DNA of 64,000 nucleotides from Leishmania mexicana MHOM/GT/2001/U1103 (Eukaryota > Euglenozoa > Kinetoplastea > Trypanosomatida > Trypanosomatidae). A program made the translations under genes and the position numbers. This document shows positions 20,759 to 29,553 of the stretch, in pieces (position 1 is the first letter of the stretch; each line of letters opens with the position of its first letter). The notes under the pieces were generated by a model that saw only the letters and a list, made by a program, of their open reading frames with translations, made no database searches and was not told where the DNA came from. The DNA is taken from contig NC_018335.1 in the NCBI RefSeq assembly GCF_000234665.1, forward strand, positions 1,054,001 through 1,118,000. Direction: 5' to 3'.

Positions 20759-22529
20759 GTGCGCAGAATGCGGAAAATGGAGACGAGTACAGGAGCACAC
20801 GCGCGCGATCTGCAGAAGCGAACGAGAGGACGTAGGCGTGGATGACGCTAGACGAAACTCTATGGCGGGTGAGCGACCCGAAACAGACACAGAAAGGGAG
20901 AGTAGTACGGGGAGAGACCAGCGCTGATGCACCGGCGCGCGCACAGACACAGGTGCGTCGGTAATGCAGTAAAGGGGGATGCACAAGGGGAGATGAGGCA
21001 GGGGGAGAGCAACAACCCAAGCACCCGGAATTTCAGCCGCGACACACGCACGAAAGCATAGAGAGAGAGGTCCGTCAAGCGCAAGTGCCGCCGATGCACA
21101 GTCGCCAAAAATTGTCTCGCGCCCACGCAGAGAGGGGGGGAAGGGGCCAAAGTTGTTTAACGTGCCGTCGTTGTTGCCTCCTCGAAACACGTGTATCGCT
21201 GCCGCATCAACGAAGGAGGGAAAGACAGAAACACAAAGAAAAACGCAAGTGGAGGGAAAATGTCGGTAGGAGAGGGTCACAGGTACGTACACGTTTGCAT
21301 AGGTGCGTAGCAAGAATACGAATGCATCAACAGAGCAGGCGACGTGGGCTGCAGCGTGATGAGAATGATGGCAAGCGAGGGAAGGGAAACGCGGGCTCTC
21401 GGCCCTTCCACCGTCCCTCCCCCCAAAAAAAAGTCTGTCGCGCTTGCTGTCGTCCAAGCGCAGGACGAAGCCCAAGTGCCGTGTCCAGCCTCCCTCCACC
21501 AGCGTTATTCCTTCACGTCCTCTTTTTTCTTTGGTACTATTTCTGGACACGTGTGCCTTCGCTGCTGCCGGTGTGGTTTTCTTTTCCTCTTGTCTTGTCT
21601 GTTTTTGAGGCGGAGGAGGAGGACGGGAGGGGTCGAGCTCTGAGCGCTTGCGCCGCCTCTGTGTCAGCGTGCGCGTGCGTGTCCTGCTGCTACCGACCAA
21701 TGCGTAGCAGCCAGCAGCAGCAACAGCAGCAATCTTTCTTTTTTTTCCCCCACTCCAGAGAGGGAAAGGGTGGCGGGGCCAAACAGAGACACACGCGCGT
21801 ATACACCAAAGTGGCGCAGGGACTGCCGCAGTCGAGCCGGCGGCTCACTCTCAGGAACAAAGCATGAGGATGAAGGGGAGATGTAGAGGGAGGCGGTGCG
21901 GGAGTGTTGGTGCGTTACGCCGGCGAGGAAGTCCGCTAGCGGGAATCTAGAAAGGTCGCGCTCCTTCATGTGGAAACCAAAACGCACGTACGCCCACCGT
22001 GTGCGCTGTCCACAGTCACTCTGCGCCACGTGTGCTCTCGGCCGGGGGCAGGGCTGGCGATGAAGGCAAAGTCGATGCGCAGGCGAAAGGGAGATGTGTT
22101 GCAGCCCAGACTGCATGTTATCCGTGCATGCGAGCACATATCGACCTCCCCTCGCGAGCGACCCGACGGCACCTAAAGCCGCGCCCTTGCGACACACACC
22201 GCTCACACACGCCGCGGCGGTCAGCGGCACCCAAGTTACCCTCTCCACTTTCCTCCCCACCCCCACCACCCGCGTAACACACAACACAAACAGTATACGT
22301 GCAGGACACCTGTGAGGACGACAGCACCGGTCGTGTTAGCTCATGTCTCTCGTCGTTGCCCCTTTTTTTGTGTGTTTCTGCGATCTTCCGTGGTCCAAAC
22401 ACGCCCGCGCCGCTGGTCCTCCGTCCCTTTCCTTTTCTGTGGAGGACTGAGGGTGTCTGCTGTCGGTTCAATGATTGCCGTGCAGCTGGCACGAGAGACG
22501 CAGCAAAGGGCCGAGGGAGGAGAGTAGGA
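20759..22529. other. Intergenic region
   Basis: It contains the 5' flank of the 18116-20758 gene. The rest lies downstream of the MEMO-like relic. Long frames on both strands are low in complexity (Ser/Arg/Pro) and carry no motif. An A-rich block near 21424-21432 and a CAG-type repeat near 21711-21731 are visible. No gene is supported. Confidence 0.65.
20810..20828 (-). promoter_or_regulatory. Trans-splice acceptor that fixes the 18116-20758 gene start
   Basis: On the minus strand CTCTCGTTCGCTTCTGCAG ends with AG at 20811-20810, followed by a 51-nt leader and the ATG at 20758-20756. Confidence 0.55.
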
Positions 22530-23131
22530 AAGCCGAGCCGCGCTTTCACTCGCAGTCGGCGCTGTCGAAGCTGACCCCGTGGCGCAGTGCACGGCGTCCG
22601 TCGCAATGACGATGGCAAAGTCCCTGCCCACCCCATCTGGTGGTTGACGGTCACCTTCACAATGGTGTCCCCGAGAGTGAACGCGATTCGCGCCATAGGG
22701 GGGGGGGGGGCAAAAGACATATACGGCGCCACGATTGGCACGATATCCATGTCCTTGTTGTAGTACCCCAGCAACCGCATGATGGCTTCGATCGAGTGCT
22801 CGATGCGCTGCCCCTCTGCGTGAACCTGGTAGATGTCTTTGGGCAGCGCCGCCATGAGCCCCTCGCGCGTCGCCGACACCGTCACAGAGCCGTGCGGCAT
22901 CGCAGAAGAGAAAGATGCTCTTCGTTTCCATGTGGCGCAGCAGCCCCCTGTAGTAGCGGTCGGCGTCGGTGCACTCGTCGTGCGGAAACACGGCGACCCG
23001 CAGGGCCGGTTACGCAACGTTGGAGAACGCCATCCTCACACGCTGAGGCTGCCGCCGCCGCCGCCTTGGCTCCAGCGGTTAACCTCGTCCATCTGCTGAT
23101 CCTTTGCGGCGAAGCCGACAGGGTGGGCCAT
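22530..23131 (-). pseudogene. Decayed MEMO1-like (DUF52) gene
   Basis: Pieces of one protein appear in order but in two frames. An ATG at 23131 opens MAHPVGFAAKDQQMDEVNRW, which ends at a TGA at 23036. Frame 2 then carries VAVFPHDECTDADRYYRGLL and SIFLFCDA down to 22896, just after an in-frame TAA at 23012-23010. Frame 1 resumes at 22900 with KDIYQVHAEGQRIEHSIEAI and NKDMDIVPIVAPYMSF. Frame 2 returns at 22622 with DFAIVIATDAVHCATG. These match the MEMO family layout: IAPHAGY, FILGPSH, EHSIEMHLPY, IIPVLVG and VVSSDFCHWG. The last third of the family is absent. At least three frame changes and one stop are needed, so a functional product is unlikely. A run of 13 Gs at about 22698-22710 lies inside. 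Assembly errors could account for one shift but not all. Confidence 0.72.
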
Positions 23132-24380
23132 GCCCCGCCCGCTACCGCAAGACTTGCCTCTTGCAGAGGACGCGCTGGTGCGTCGACGTGTGTGTCTCTG
23201 CGGTCATGCGAGTGGCGCGTGAAGGAGAGCCAGCGGCGGCTCGGCAATGGGGGACAAGGGATGCCGTCCCCCGTTTCCGCGACCCCGCAACCTAACGAGC
23301 ATCCGAAGAAAAGGATAACTAAGGCAAGTTACAGCGGCCAAACAAAGCGCGCCGAGGCAGCACTGTCGCCGTTGCCATGGTGCGCCTAAGCGTGCGTGCA
23401 TGCATATGTGAATAGAAAAGTGGATAAGGCGTGCGCCCAGACGTGGGTGGGACGAGGAAAGGCAAGGCAGCGGGGCGGCAGAGATGAGGTGGTATGCGTC
23501 TACGCGTGTATGTGGCTGTGTGCAACAAAGAAACAGACAGAGAGAGGGAGAGAGACGGCGTTCGTGCGAGAGACAGTACGGACAGCTAGAAGGAAAAGCG
23601 CCAGCCGTAGAGCTGACTTTCCCTCCTCGTCCTCGCCCCCTCCCTTCTGAGTGAGCGCGCAGAGAAAGCAGGCGCGACTCCAGGAGGAAAGAAAGGTAGA
23701 GCGTGTGGGGAACAACACAACGCACCGGAAAGGACGGTGCACTCGACACCACACCGGCCCTCCCTCCTAGCCTTTCCGCTGTGCGGGTATGCAGCTGAAT
23801 TTGGGGCAGCTTTTCTGTTTCCCATAGGGGAGGGGGGGGGCGATCTTTGCTTCTCGTTGCGCTTTCCTCGAGCCGGGCAACGTACACTTGGGCATGCGAT
23901 TGCCTCGGTTTCGCGCTCCGATCAGCTAGATGGTGAGCAGATGTCGCCGGAAAGAGCACGTGAGGCATTGGAGAGAAACTTCCGCGCTCAGGACGCTGTG
24001 CCGCCAACCTAGATAGGACCCTTGGATTACCTTTCTGCGCGGGCGCGCACCAGGAGAAGAGCTCGCTCATGGTGCATTGGAAGGTCACGGACGGCGCCTC
24101 GTTAGAGCGGCACTCGAAATGGCCACACTCCTCAAAAAGAAAAAACATCGTGAGCACGTGCACGCATCCGCCGTGCTGAAGGTGGGCGGCCGCTTTCTCT
24201 GCCTGTGAAATCCACGGCGCGCCTCCTCTCTCATCACCCTCCCGCCTTTGCTCGTTCACCGCCATCTACCGCCGCACAGCGTCCTTTGGTATCTGCGGGT
24301 TCGCAGGACTACGCACAACTTGAAACTGCCCTCATCCATTAAGAGAGAGAAGGGGGAAAGCCTGCTCTGCACAGGAGAGT
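23132..24380. other. Intergenic region with a doubtful open frame
   Basis: It holds the 5' flank of the pseudogene and the 3'UTR of the 24381-27224 gene. A 353-codon ATG frame (24265 down to 23204) crosses it. Its first 85 codons have coding-like third positions in part (for example FEECGHFECRSNEAPSVTFQ), while the rest is low-complexity Leu/Ser/Arg. I recognise no family and do not call it a gene. Confidence 0.5.
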
Positions 24381-27224
24381 CTACAGTACGACGCAGCATC
24401 TGCCCGCCGCCTCGACTTTTCTCGAAGGCAGCGAAAAAGCCTTCGCGTGGCTCTCGGGTACGTTGTGTGCGTGTCTTCCCGCATCAGCAGCGGGTGAAGG
24501 AGTGGGCAAGGAAGAGGGACGTGCCGACGCATCCTCATCAGCACGGTGGTTGCTCGGCTGAGGGGATGTCACGTCAGCCTTCGAGGCAGTGCTAGGCACC
24601 TGTGCAGGTGGCTTTGCCTCTTCTCCCTTGGTGTCCTTTGCACTCGCCGCCGCCGTGGTGTTCTGGAGACTTGCGAGCGGCGTCTCGCCATTCCTGAGCG
24701 GTTTTGCGACGGCGGAGGGCGGCTTCGCCGCTGTAGGCGGGGCAACGGTCACGCGTGACGTTGTGGACGACGTTGCATCAGCACCGTCTTTGGGGACTGT
24801 CGATGACGCGGGGCGTACAACCGCCGCAGCCTGCCCAAAACACAGTGACAGAGATGCCTCTTGAGTCGAGGGACAGGATGAGGGCGGAGTCGCTGCCGCC
24901 CTGCGTGTTGTCACGCTACTCGACGGTGAGGGGCCCGCAGTGCTTATGACGGTGATAGCCGGTGGCATGGCAGGTCCTGCTGATGGCACCGGCTTGGGCG
25001 CTGGTGCACGTATCACTGCCATGGACGCGGACTGCGGCACTATCGTTGTCTGCGCGGTCGAGTAAGAGAAAGAAGACTGCAGTGGTGCAGGCGATGCCGC
25101 AGCTGTCACGGTAGTCGTACAAGGCGGCATCGAGGAAAGACGGAAGGCCTTGTCTGGAGCAGAAGCGCAATCCAAGCGATGACCGGGTGGCGGCTGGACT
25201 GCATTCAGGTGCAGGGGCAGGGGTTTCAAGTCGGCTCTGGTCACTAATCGCTTGCCTACGTCTTTACGTACCTTCATGTCAGCTGCGGCGGAAGGTGCAC
25301 CGATGCTGCTAGTGGGGACTGGGGCAGTGGCTTCCCGTACTACCAGAGGCGGTGCTGCGAGCACGCTCTTTGCCTTCCGCGATTCGCCTGTGACGGTAAA
25401 CCCGGATGCAGACTTAGACAACTTTCCGGGCATGCTCCCCGAAGGGCGTGAGGGGGCGCCGCTAGTAGCTCGCGCACTGCTGGAGTCGGGCGAGGGCCGT
25501 GCTGTGGTGCACCGAAACCTAGGCTGCCCGTCCACCGTCAGGAAAAATGTGCCAGCCGAGGGCCGCCCAACAGACCTGCGAGGCATCGCCAAGAGAGAGA
25601 GCAGCGGAGGCTTCGGTGACGAGCCACCACCACGCTCCTCGCACCCTCCCTCAGCCTCTGGAGGCTGCTTCTCCACAGGCTTATGTATCACGCTCATCGA
25701 GCGGGGTAGCAGTAGACCGCATTTCTGTTCTTTGTCACTGTCACCCCGCAATCGTGACGGCGGGGGGCGCTGCCGAGCAGATGGCTCCAGAGCCGGTAAG
25801 GCAGTCGGGGTGATCAGTGACGCACGTGTCGGGGAGTCCCGGTGCACGATCGAACTCTTCAGAGAGGCGGTAACGGAGGGAAAGCTGTTCGTCTTACCGC
25901 GTCGAAGATCGCTTGAACAGCGATTCGACAAAATTTGCAAAGAGGACGACGATTCCGGTGGCACGGTCGCCGAAGTGGTGGATGGCCGCTTCCTCGCAGC
26001 GTCGCGTGGGGCGAGGGACGAGCCACCTTCGTTGCGTGACTGTCCCGTTTCACGATCTGTCATGGTGTCGCCCTTTGCAGCCTCGGCTGACGCCGGGCCG
26101 GAGCGTGCGGTGATGTCGATGTTGGCTGGCCCACCGTATGTGGACAAGTCGAGCTCCAGGCTGGCTGCCAGCTGCTCTCGTGACGGATGGCTGTGAACGA
26201 CGTGCGGGGGCAGGGTCCTAAAAGAGTCGCTGGTTGCGCTTCGCCCGTCTTCGCTCGCCAAGGACGACAGGGGATACTGAAACCCGCGTGCACCAGACAA
26301 CGTTTGCTGGGAAGTGATAGAGTCGTGGCGCGGGCGGGTGCGGCAGCGAATCACCGACTGCGTCGCGCTGCTCTGCGACAACAGTGAGGCTGTGCGCACG
26401 AGCACGCGCTGGACCGGGTTGTGGGCCTCGTTGTACCGTGCCCGGCGCAGTAGCCCCTTTGCAGTGCGCTGCGCCGCCGTCTGGGTGTGCAGGTAGGCAG
26501 GCGAGACATCGCCGCAGTCGCCCGACGGCCCTCCAAGGGAAGTCTGGCGACTGTGCGGCGTGGTGAACGAGGGTGAGTTCATGGAGGACAGCGTCGCTGC
26601 CTGGCCCAACTTCGGTGACGGCACCCCGACGCTGCTGTTGCTGGCTCCCACCACCGCTCTCTTCTCCCTCTGCTTCAGTTTTTTCTCACGGAGACGCTCC
26701 TTCTTCTCTTGTGCCTGACGCTTGGCTCTCCGCAGTACCTCCCAGTATTCGGCCTCCCAGAAGATCTCCTCCGCGTCTGGCACGGGACGGCGCGCCATCA
26801 GTGCCTTGGCCGCCATCTCCAACGAGTCGTCTGTCGGCGACAGCTGCAGGTACTCGAAGCCATCGGAGTTGAGACTGGCGGCGGCGGCGGCAGCCGCCTC
26901 CTGATCACCGGTCGCCCTAATTTTGTTGAGCGTGATGGCGGGTAGGTCGCTGTATGCGCCAGCCAACTTGCTGACAGAGCAGCCCGTAGCCTCGCTTAGC
27001 TGAATCACGGTGGGCGGCCGGTACACAGTGCACGTCGGCCCCTCCAGGATAGAGCGCAGGTAGGGCACCGTCTGCAGTGTTGCTGCCCAGCGCTCGCTCG
27101 GCGCTGATGCAATCATGGCTGACGCGCCCGCTGAAGACGACGATGGCGGTAGCGGCAGCCATGGAATTGGCGCACCTCCATCGACGGCCGACGGATGGGA
27201 CGAAGAGGAAGTGGTGGCAGCCAT
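24381..27224 (-). CDS. Hypothetical, largely disordered protein with C-terminal CaaX box
   Basis: The protein has 947 residues from MAATTSSSSHPSAVDGG. The only ordered-looking part is near the N-terminus: residues about 45-90 (RSILEGPTCTVYRPPTVIQL and following) and a Lys/Arg/Glu-rich helix around 165-195 (AKRQAQEKKERLREKKLKQR). The remaining roughly 700 residues are Ser/Pro/Ala/Thr-rich. The last residues are GRCCVVL, ending in a textbook CaaX box (CVVL). Leu at the last position predicts geranylgeranylation and hence membrane attachment. The family is unrecognised. An ATG seven codons upstream (27245) is in frame, but the first AG after the pyrimidine tract lies inside its ATGAAG, so 27224 is preferred. 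The frame's further extension to 28100 encodes repeat-like sequence. Confidence 0.82.
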   Translation of the reverse strand: MAATTSSSSHPSAVDGGAPIPWLPLPPSSSSAGASAMIASAPSERWAATLQTVPYLRSILEGPTCTVYRPPTVIQLSEATGCSVSKLAGAYSDLPAITLNKIRATGDQEAAAAAAASLNSDGFEYLQLSPTDDSLEMAAKALMARRPVPDAEEIFWEAEYWEVLRRAKRQAQEKKERLREKKLKQREKRAVVGASNSSVGVPSPKLGQAATLSSMNSPSFTTPHSRQTSLGGPSGDCGDVSPAYLHTQTAAQRTAKGLLRRARYNEAHNPVQRVLVRTASLLSQSSATQSVIRCRTRPRHDSITSQQTLSGARGFQYPLSSLASEDGRSATSDSFRTLPPHVVHSHPSREQLAASLELDLSTYGGPANIDITARSGPASAEAAKGDTMTDRETGQSRNEGGSSLAPRDAARKRPSTTSATVPPESSSSLQILSNRCSSDLRRGKTNSFPSVTASLKSSIVHRDSPTRASLITPTALPALEPSARQRPPPSRLRGDSDKEQKCGLLLPRSMSVIHKPVEKQPPEAEGGCEERGGGSSPKPPLLSLLAMPRRSVGRPSAGTFFLTVDGQPRFRCTTARPSPDSSSARATSGAPSRPSGSMPGKLSKSASGFTVTGESRKAKSVLAAPPLVVREATAPVPTSSIGAPSAAADMKVRKDVGKRLVTRADLKPLPLHLNAVQPPPGHRLDCASAPDKAFRLSSMPPCTTTVTAAASPAPLQSSFSYSTAQTTIVPQSASMAVIRAPAPKPVPSAGPAMPPAITVISTAGPSPSSSVTTRRAAATPPSSCPSTQEASLSLCFGQAAAVVRPASSTVPKDGADATSSTTSRVTVAPPTAAKPPSAVAKPLRNGETPLASLQNTTAAASAKDTKGEEAKPPAQVPSTASKADVTSPQPSNHRADEDASARPSSLPTPSPAADAGRHAHNVPESHAKAFSLPSRKVEAAGRCCVVL

Positions 27225-27239
27225 GGCGTGCGAAGGATC

Positions 27240-27295
27240 CTTCATGAATACGAAAAAAAGAAGAAGCGGGAGTGGAGGGGGGGGGGTATCGAGGA
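27240..27295 (-). promoter_or_regulatory. Pyrimidine tract and acceptor that decide the 24381-27224 start
   Basis: The minus strand reads a long C- and T-rich tract (about 27295-27250) with no AG until ATGAAG, where AG is at 27241-27240. Splicing there would destroy the ATG at 27245 and leave the ATG at 27224 with a 15-nt leader. Confidence 0.5.
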
Positions 27296-29292
27296 AGGAG
27301 GAGATGACGGGCGACACACACACACACACACAGGGGGAGGGGGGAACGTAGAAAATGAGACGACGAAAGGAAGGGAGGGCGAAGAGCTCCGTCGCCTGCC
27401 TGCCTGCCTGCCTGTGTATGTGTATGTGTGTATGTGTGTGTGTGTGTGTGTGTGTGCCAGGAGAGTGAGAGAAGGCGAAGACAACAGAAGCAGCAGCAAC
27501 GGAAAAGGGCGCGAAAAGGGCGCGAAGAGGCCGCCAGCGCCAGGGAGAACGAGAGGACGGAAGGGTGCGAAAAGGACAACGAGGGGCAGGGCAGAGAAAG
27601 GAAGAGGGAGGGAGGGGTGGAGGAAGGGGGGGTCTCCGGCGTACTTTTTCACTCTGCCTCACGACGCGCACGACAGGAGTTGACAATGAAATCGAGATTC
27701 CGCTCGTTGGGGAAGAATAGGGTAGGGAGTGGAGAAAGACAGTGTGAAAGTTCACGGGACACATATATGCAAGCAGCTGTGCGTACATGTCAAGTACAAG
27801 GCGCCTCTTCAAGCAATGCCCCTCAGAGAAGATGATAAAGGATGGGGAGGACAGGTGTAAGGCAGCAAAGCACAGAGAAAGGGAGGGAGGGGGGTGAGCA
27901 TCAACAGCCGCCGTTGTGCGCCGGTCGTTGCGTATTGCGCCGGTGCGGGGGGGGAGTCCAACAGCGGTCACCGAAAGAGAGAGAGGTGCACAGCATAGAC
28001 ACAGAGGCACGCACTCACATTCGGACTCGTGTGTGCGTCTACACCTGTGTGGACCTGCACTCAAAGTAAAGGGACTGATCCTCCGTTCTAGCAAGAACAC
28101 GAGGAATTACTGAGTCGCGGTGTAGCTTGCAATCTATGCGTGCCTCCCTATCACCACACAGACTGCAGTGGGGTGGTTTGTGGGGAGGGGGGAAGTATGG
28201 TGAATGGTGATGACGGCAGGGGAGTGCACGAATGTTCGGTTGCGTGGGAATAAGGAAATAAGTATAAACATAGACCTGTGCGCGAGCGTGGCGGGGGTGG
28301 GCGGAAGTAGGGGCGCTGGCAAGAGGCGCGGTAGAGCAAAGAAGAGGAGCAGTCGTGGGGCGAGGAGGAGTGGTGGGTGCAGCACAGGGAATGAGAGACC
28401 AACAACGTAAGAGGAAACCCTTCTCGACTAGGGCGTGCTGCAACGAGGGACTGGAGAAGCGAACCAACGAAAGACAAGACGCGTAGCGTGCGAGTAGGAG
28501 GAGGCGAGAGTTGAGGTGAAGCGGGGAACAGACGCGGAGACATGGAGAGGCATCAGGGCGGCAGCGAGAGAGAGAGAGGCAAGACGTTGGCGAAGAGGAG
28601 GAGTCAGGAAAGAGATGTGAAAGATGTTCAACCGCACGCACACACGGACGCAAAGACGCGCTGAAAAAGTGGGGTAGCACATTCACCCGCAGCGCGGATG
28701 GGCTGCCACGACGAAAAATGCATTGCGTCGTGAGCAGAAAGATCCTCTCTTTCACGCCTCCACTTCCATCATGCCAAAACGCCCCTCTCTTCCATCCCCC
28801 TTCCCACTCGCATCCAGAAGGCTATCAGGTGCACAATGTGGCACGCACACACACACACAATCTCCAGCGACGGTATGACAGGGCGGACACGTCCATCGCC
28901 CTTGCCGCTCCTTGCGCACCCCACGCTAGACACACACACTCTATCCAACGAAAGGTGCCTGACCTGTCGCTATAGTTGCCTCCGCACCCAGAACTGTGCC
29001 ACTTGACTGTTTCTTGCGTGTTAGTTACATCCACCTGTGACCAGAGGTGGACGACAAGATGAGTGCGCCAGCCACGCTTGTGTCGCTTGAAACGAATGGG
29101 GAAGGCAATCCACTGGTCTGGCACCCGCCCTCTTGACACGTAAGCAACCGACCCCCGCTCACAGACACCAACGCAAGCCGATCTGGCGGATCACTCGAAA
29201 CGGCACACGCGTGAATCTTGATAGCTCTCAAACCGAAGAAAATGTGGCGCCAGCAACGCTGGCGATGACAATCCTTCTTCCCCTCACCCTCA

Positions 29293-29400
29293 TCAGCGGA
29301 CCTCCTCCCCGCCGGGCGGGTCGCGCTGGCGGGGGTCCGCAAGCTTGGCGATGCTGCTGCCGTACGCAAGGTTGGATGGGGTAAAGAGAGAAGCGCCATC
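29293..29400 (-). other. Coding-like 36-codon segment without an in-frame ATG
   Basis: On the minus strand the frame from 29400 to the TGA at 29295-29293 encodes peptides such as LFTPSNLAYGSSIAKLADPR and QRDPPGGEEVR. It has a strong G/C bias at third positions from about 29370 onward, unlike the flanking DNA. An ATG exists only in the neighbouring frame (29399-29397). It may be the end of a small gene broken by a frameshift, or a conserved micro-exon-like relic. The product is not recognised. Confidence 0.35.
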
Positions 29401-29553
29401 GCAGAAAAGCGCCGCCGTCGCTCTCGCCCATCCCTTCTCCTGCCCTCCTCCCTTCCCGCGGCGGGTCAACGTCAACAGCCCTTCTTGCTATGGACAGCAT
29501 CCGCGCTTTCAGGTAAGCGTTGCACATCACCGTTAGACAGTACCCTTCCAACT

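Larger units (their letters stand above)
27225..29553. other. Intergenic region
   Basis: It contains the 5' flank of the CaaX-protein gene and the 3'UTR of the 29554-32841 gene. A (GCCT)n tetranucleotide repeat lies at 27394-27414, followed by (TG)n to about 27456, and a (CA)n run sits at 27317-27332. The short coding-like segment at 29293-29400 is listed separately. Other open frames are low in complexity. Confidence 0.6.

Noticed and set aside
20759..21700. 314-codon N-terminal extension of the 18116-20758 protein
   Set aside because: It is low-complexity sequence lying upstream of a good splice acceptor at 20811-20810.
25252..26196. Plus-strand 314-codon open frame
   Set aside because: It lies antisense to the CaaX-protein gene. 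Its length comes from the high GC and third-position bias of the sense gene, and its sequence has no domain.
27246..28100. Upstream extension of the CaaX-protein frame
   Set aside because: It is encoded by CA/TG repeats and pyrimidine tracts, which are typical of trans-splice signals and not of protein.
28039..28755. Minus-strand 238-codon frame
   Set aside because: It has Ser/Leu/Pro/His low complexity, no motif, and lies in the spacer between two well-supported genes.
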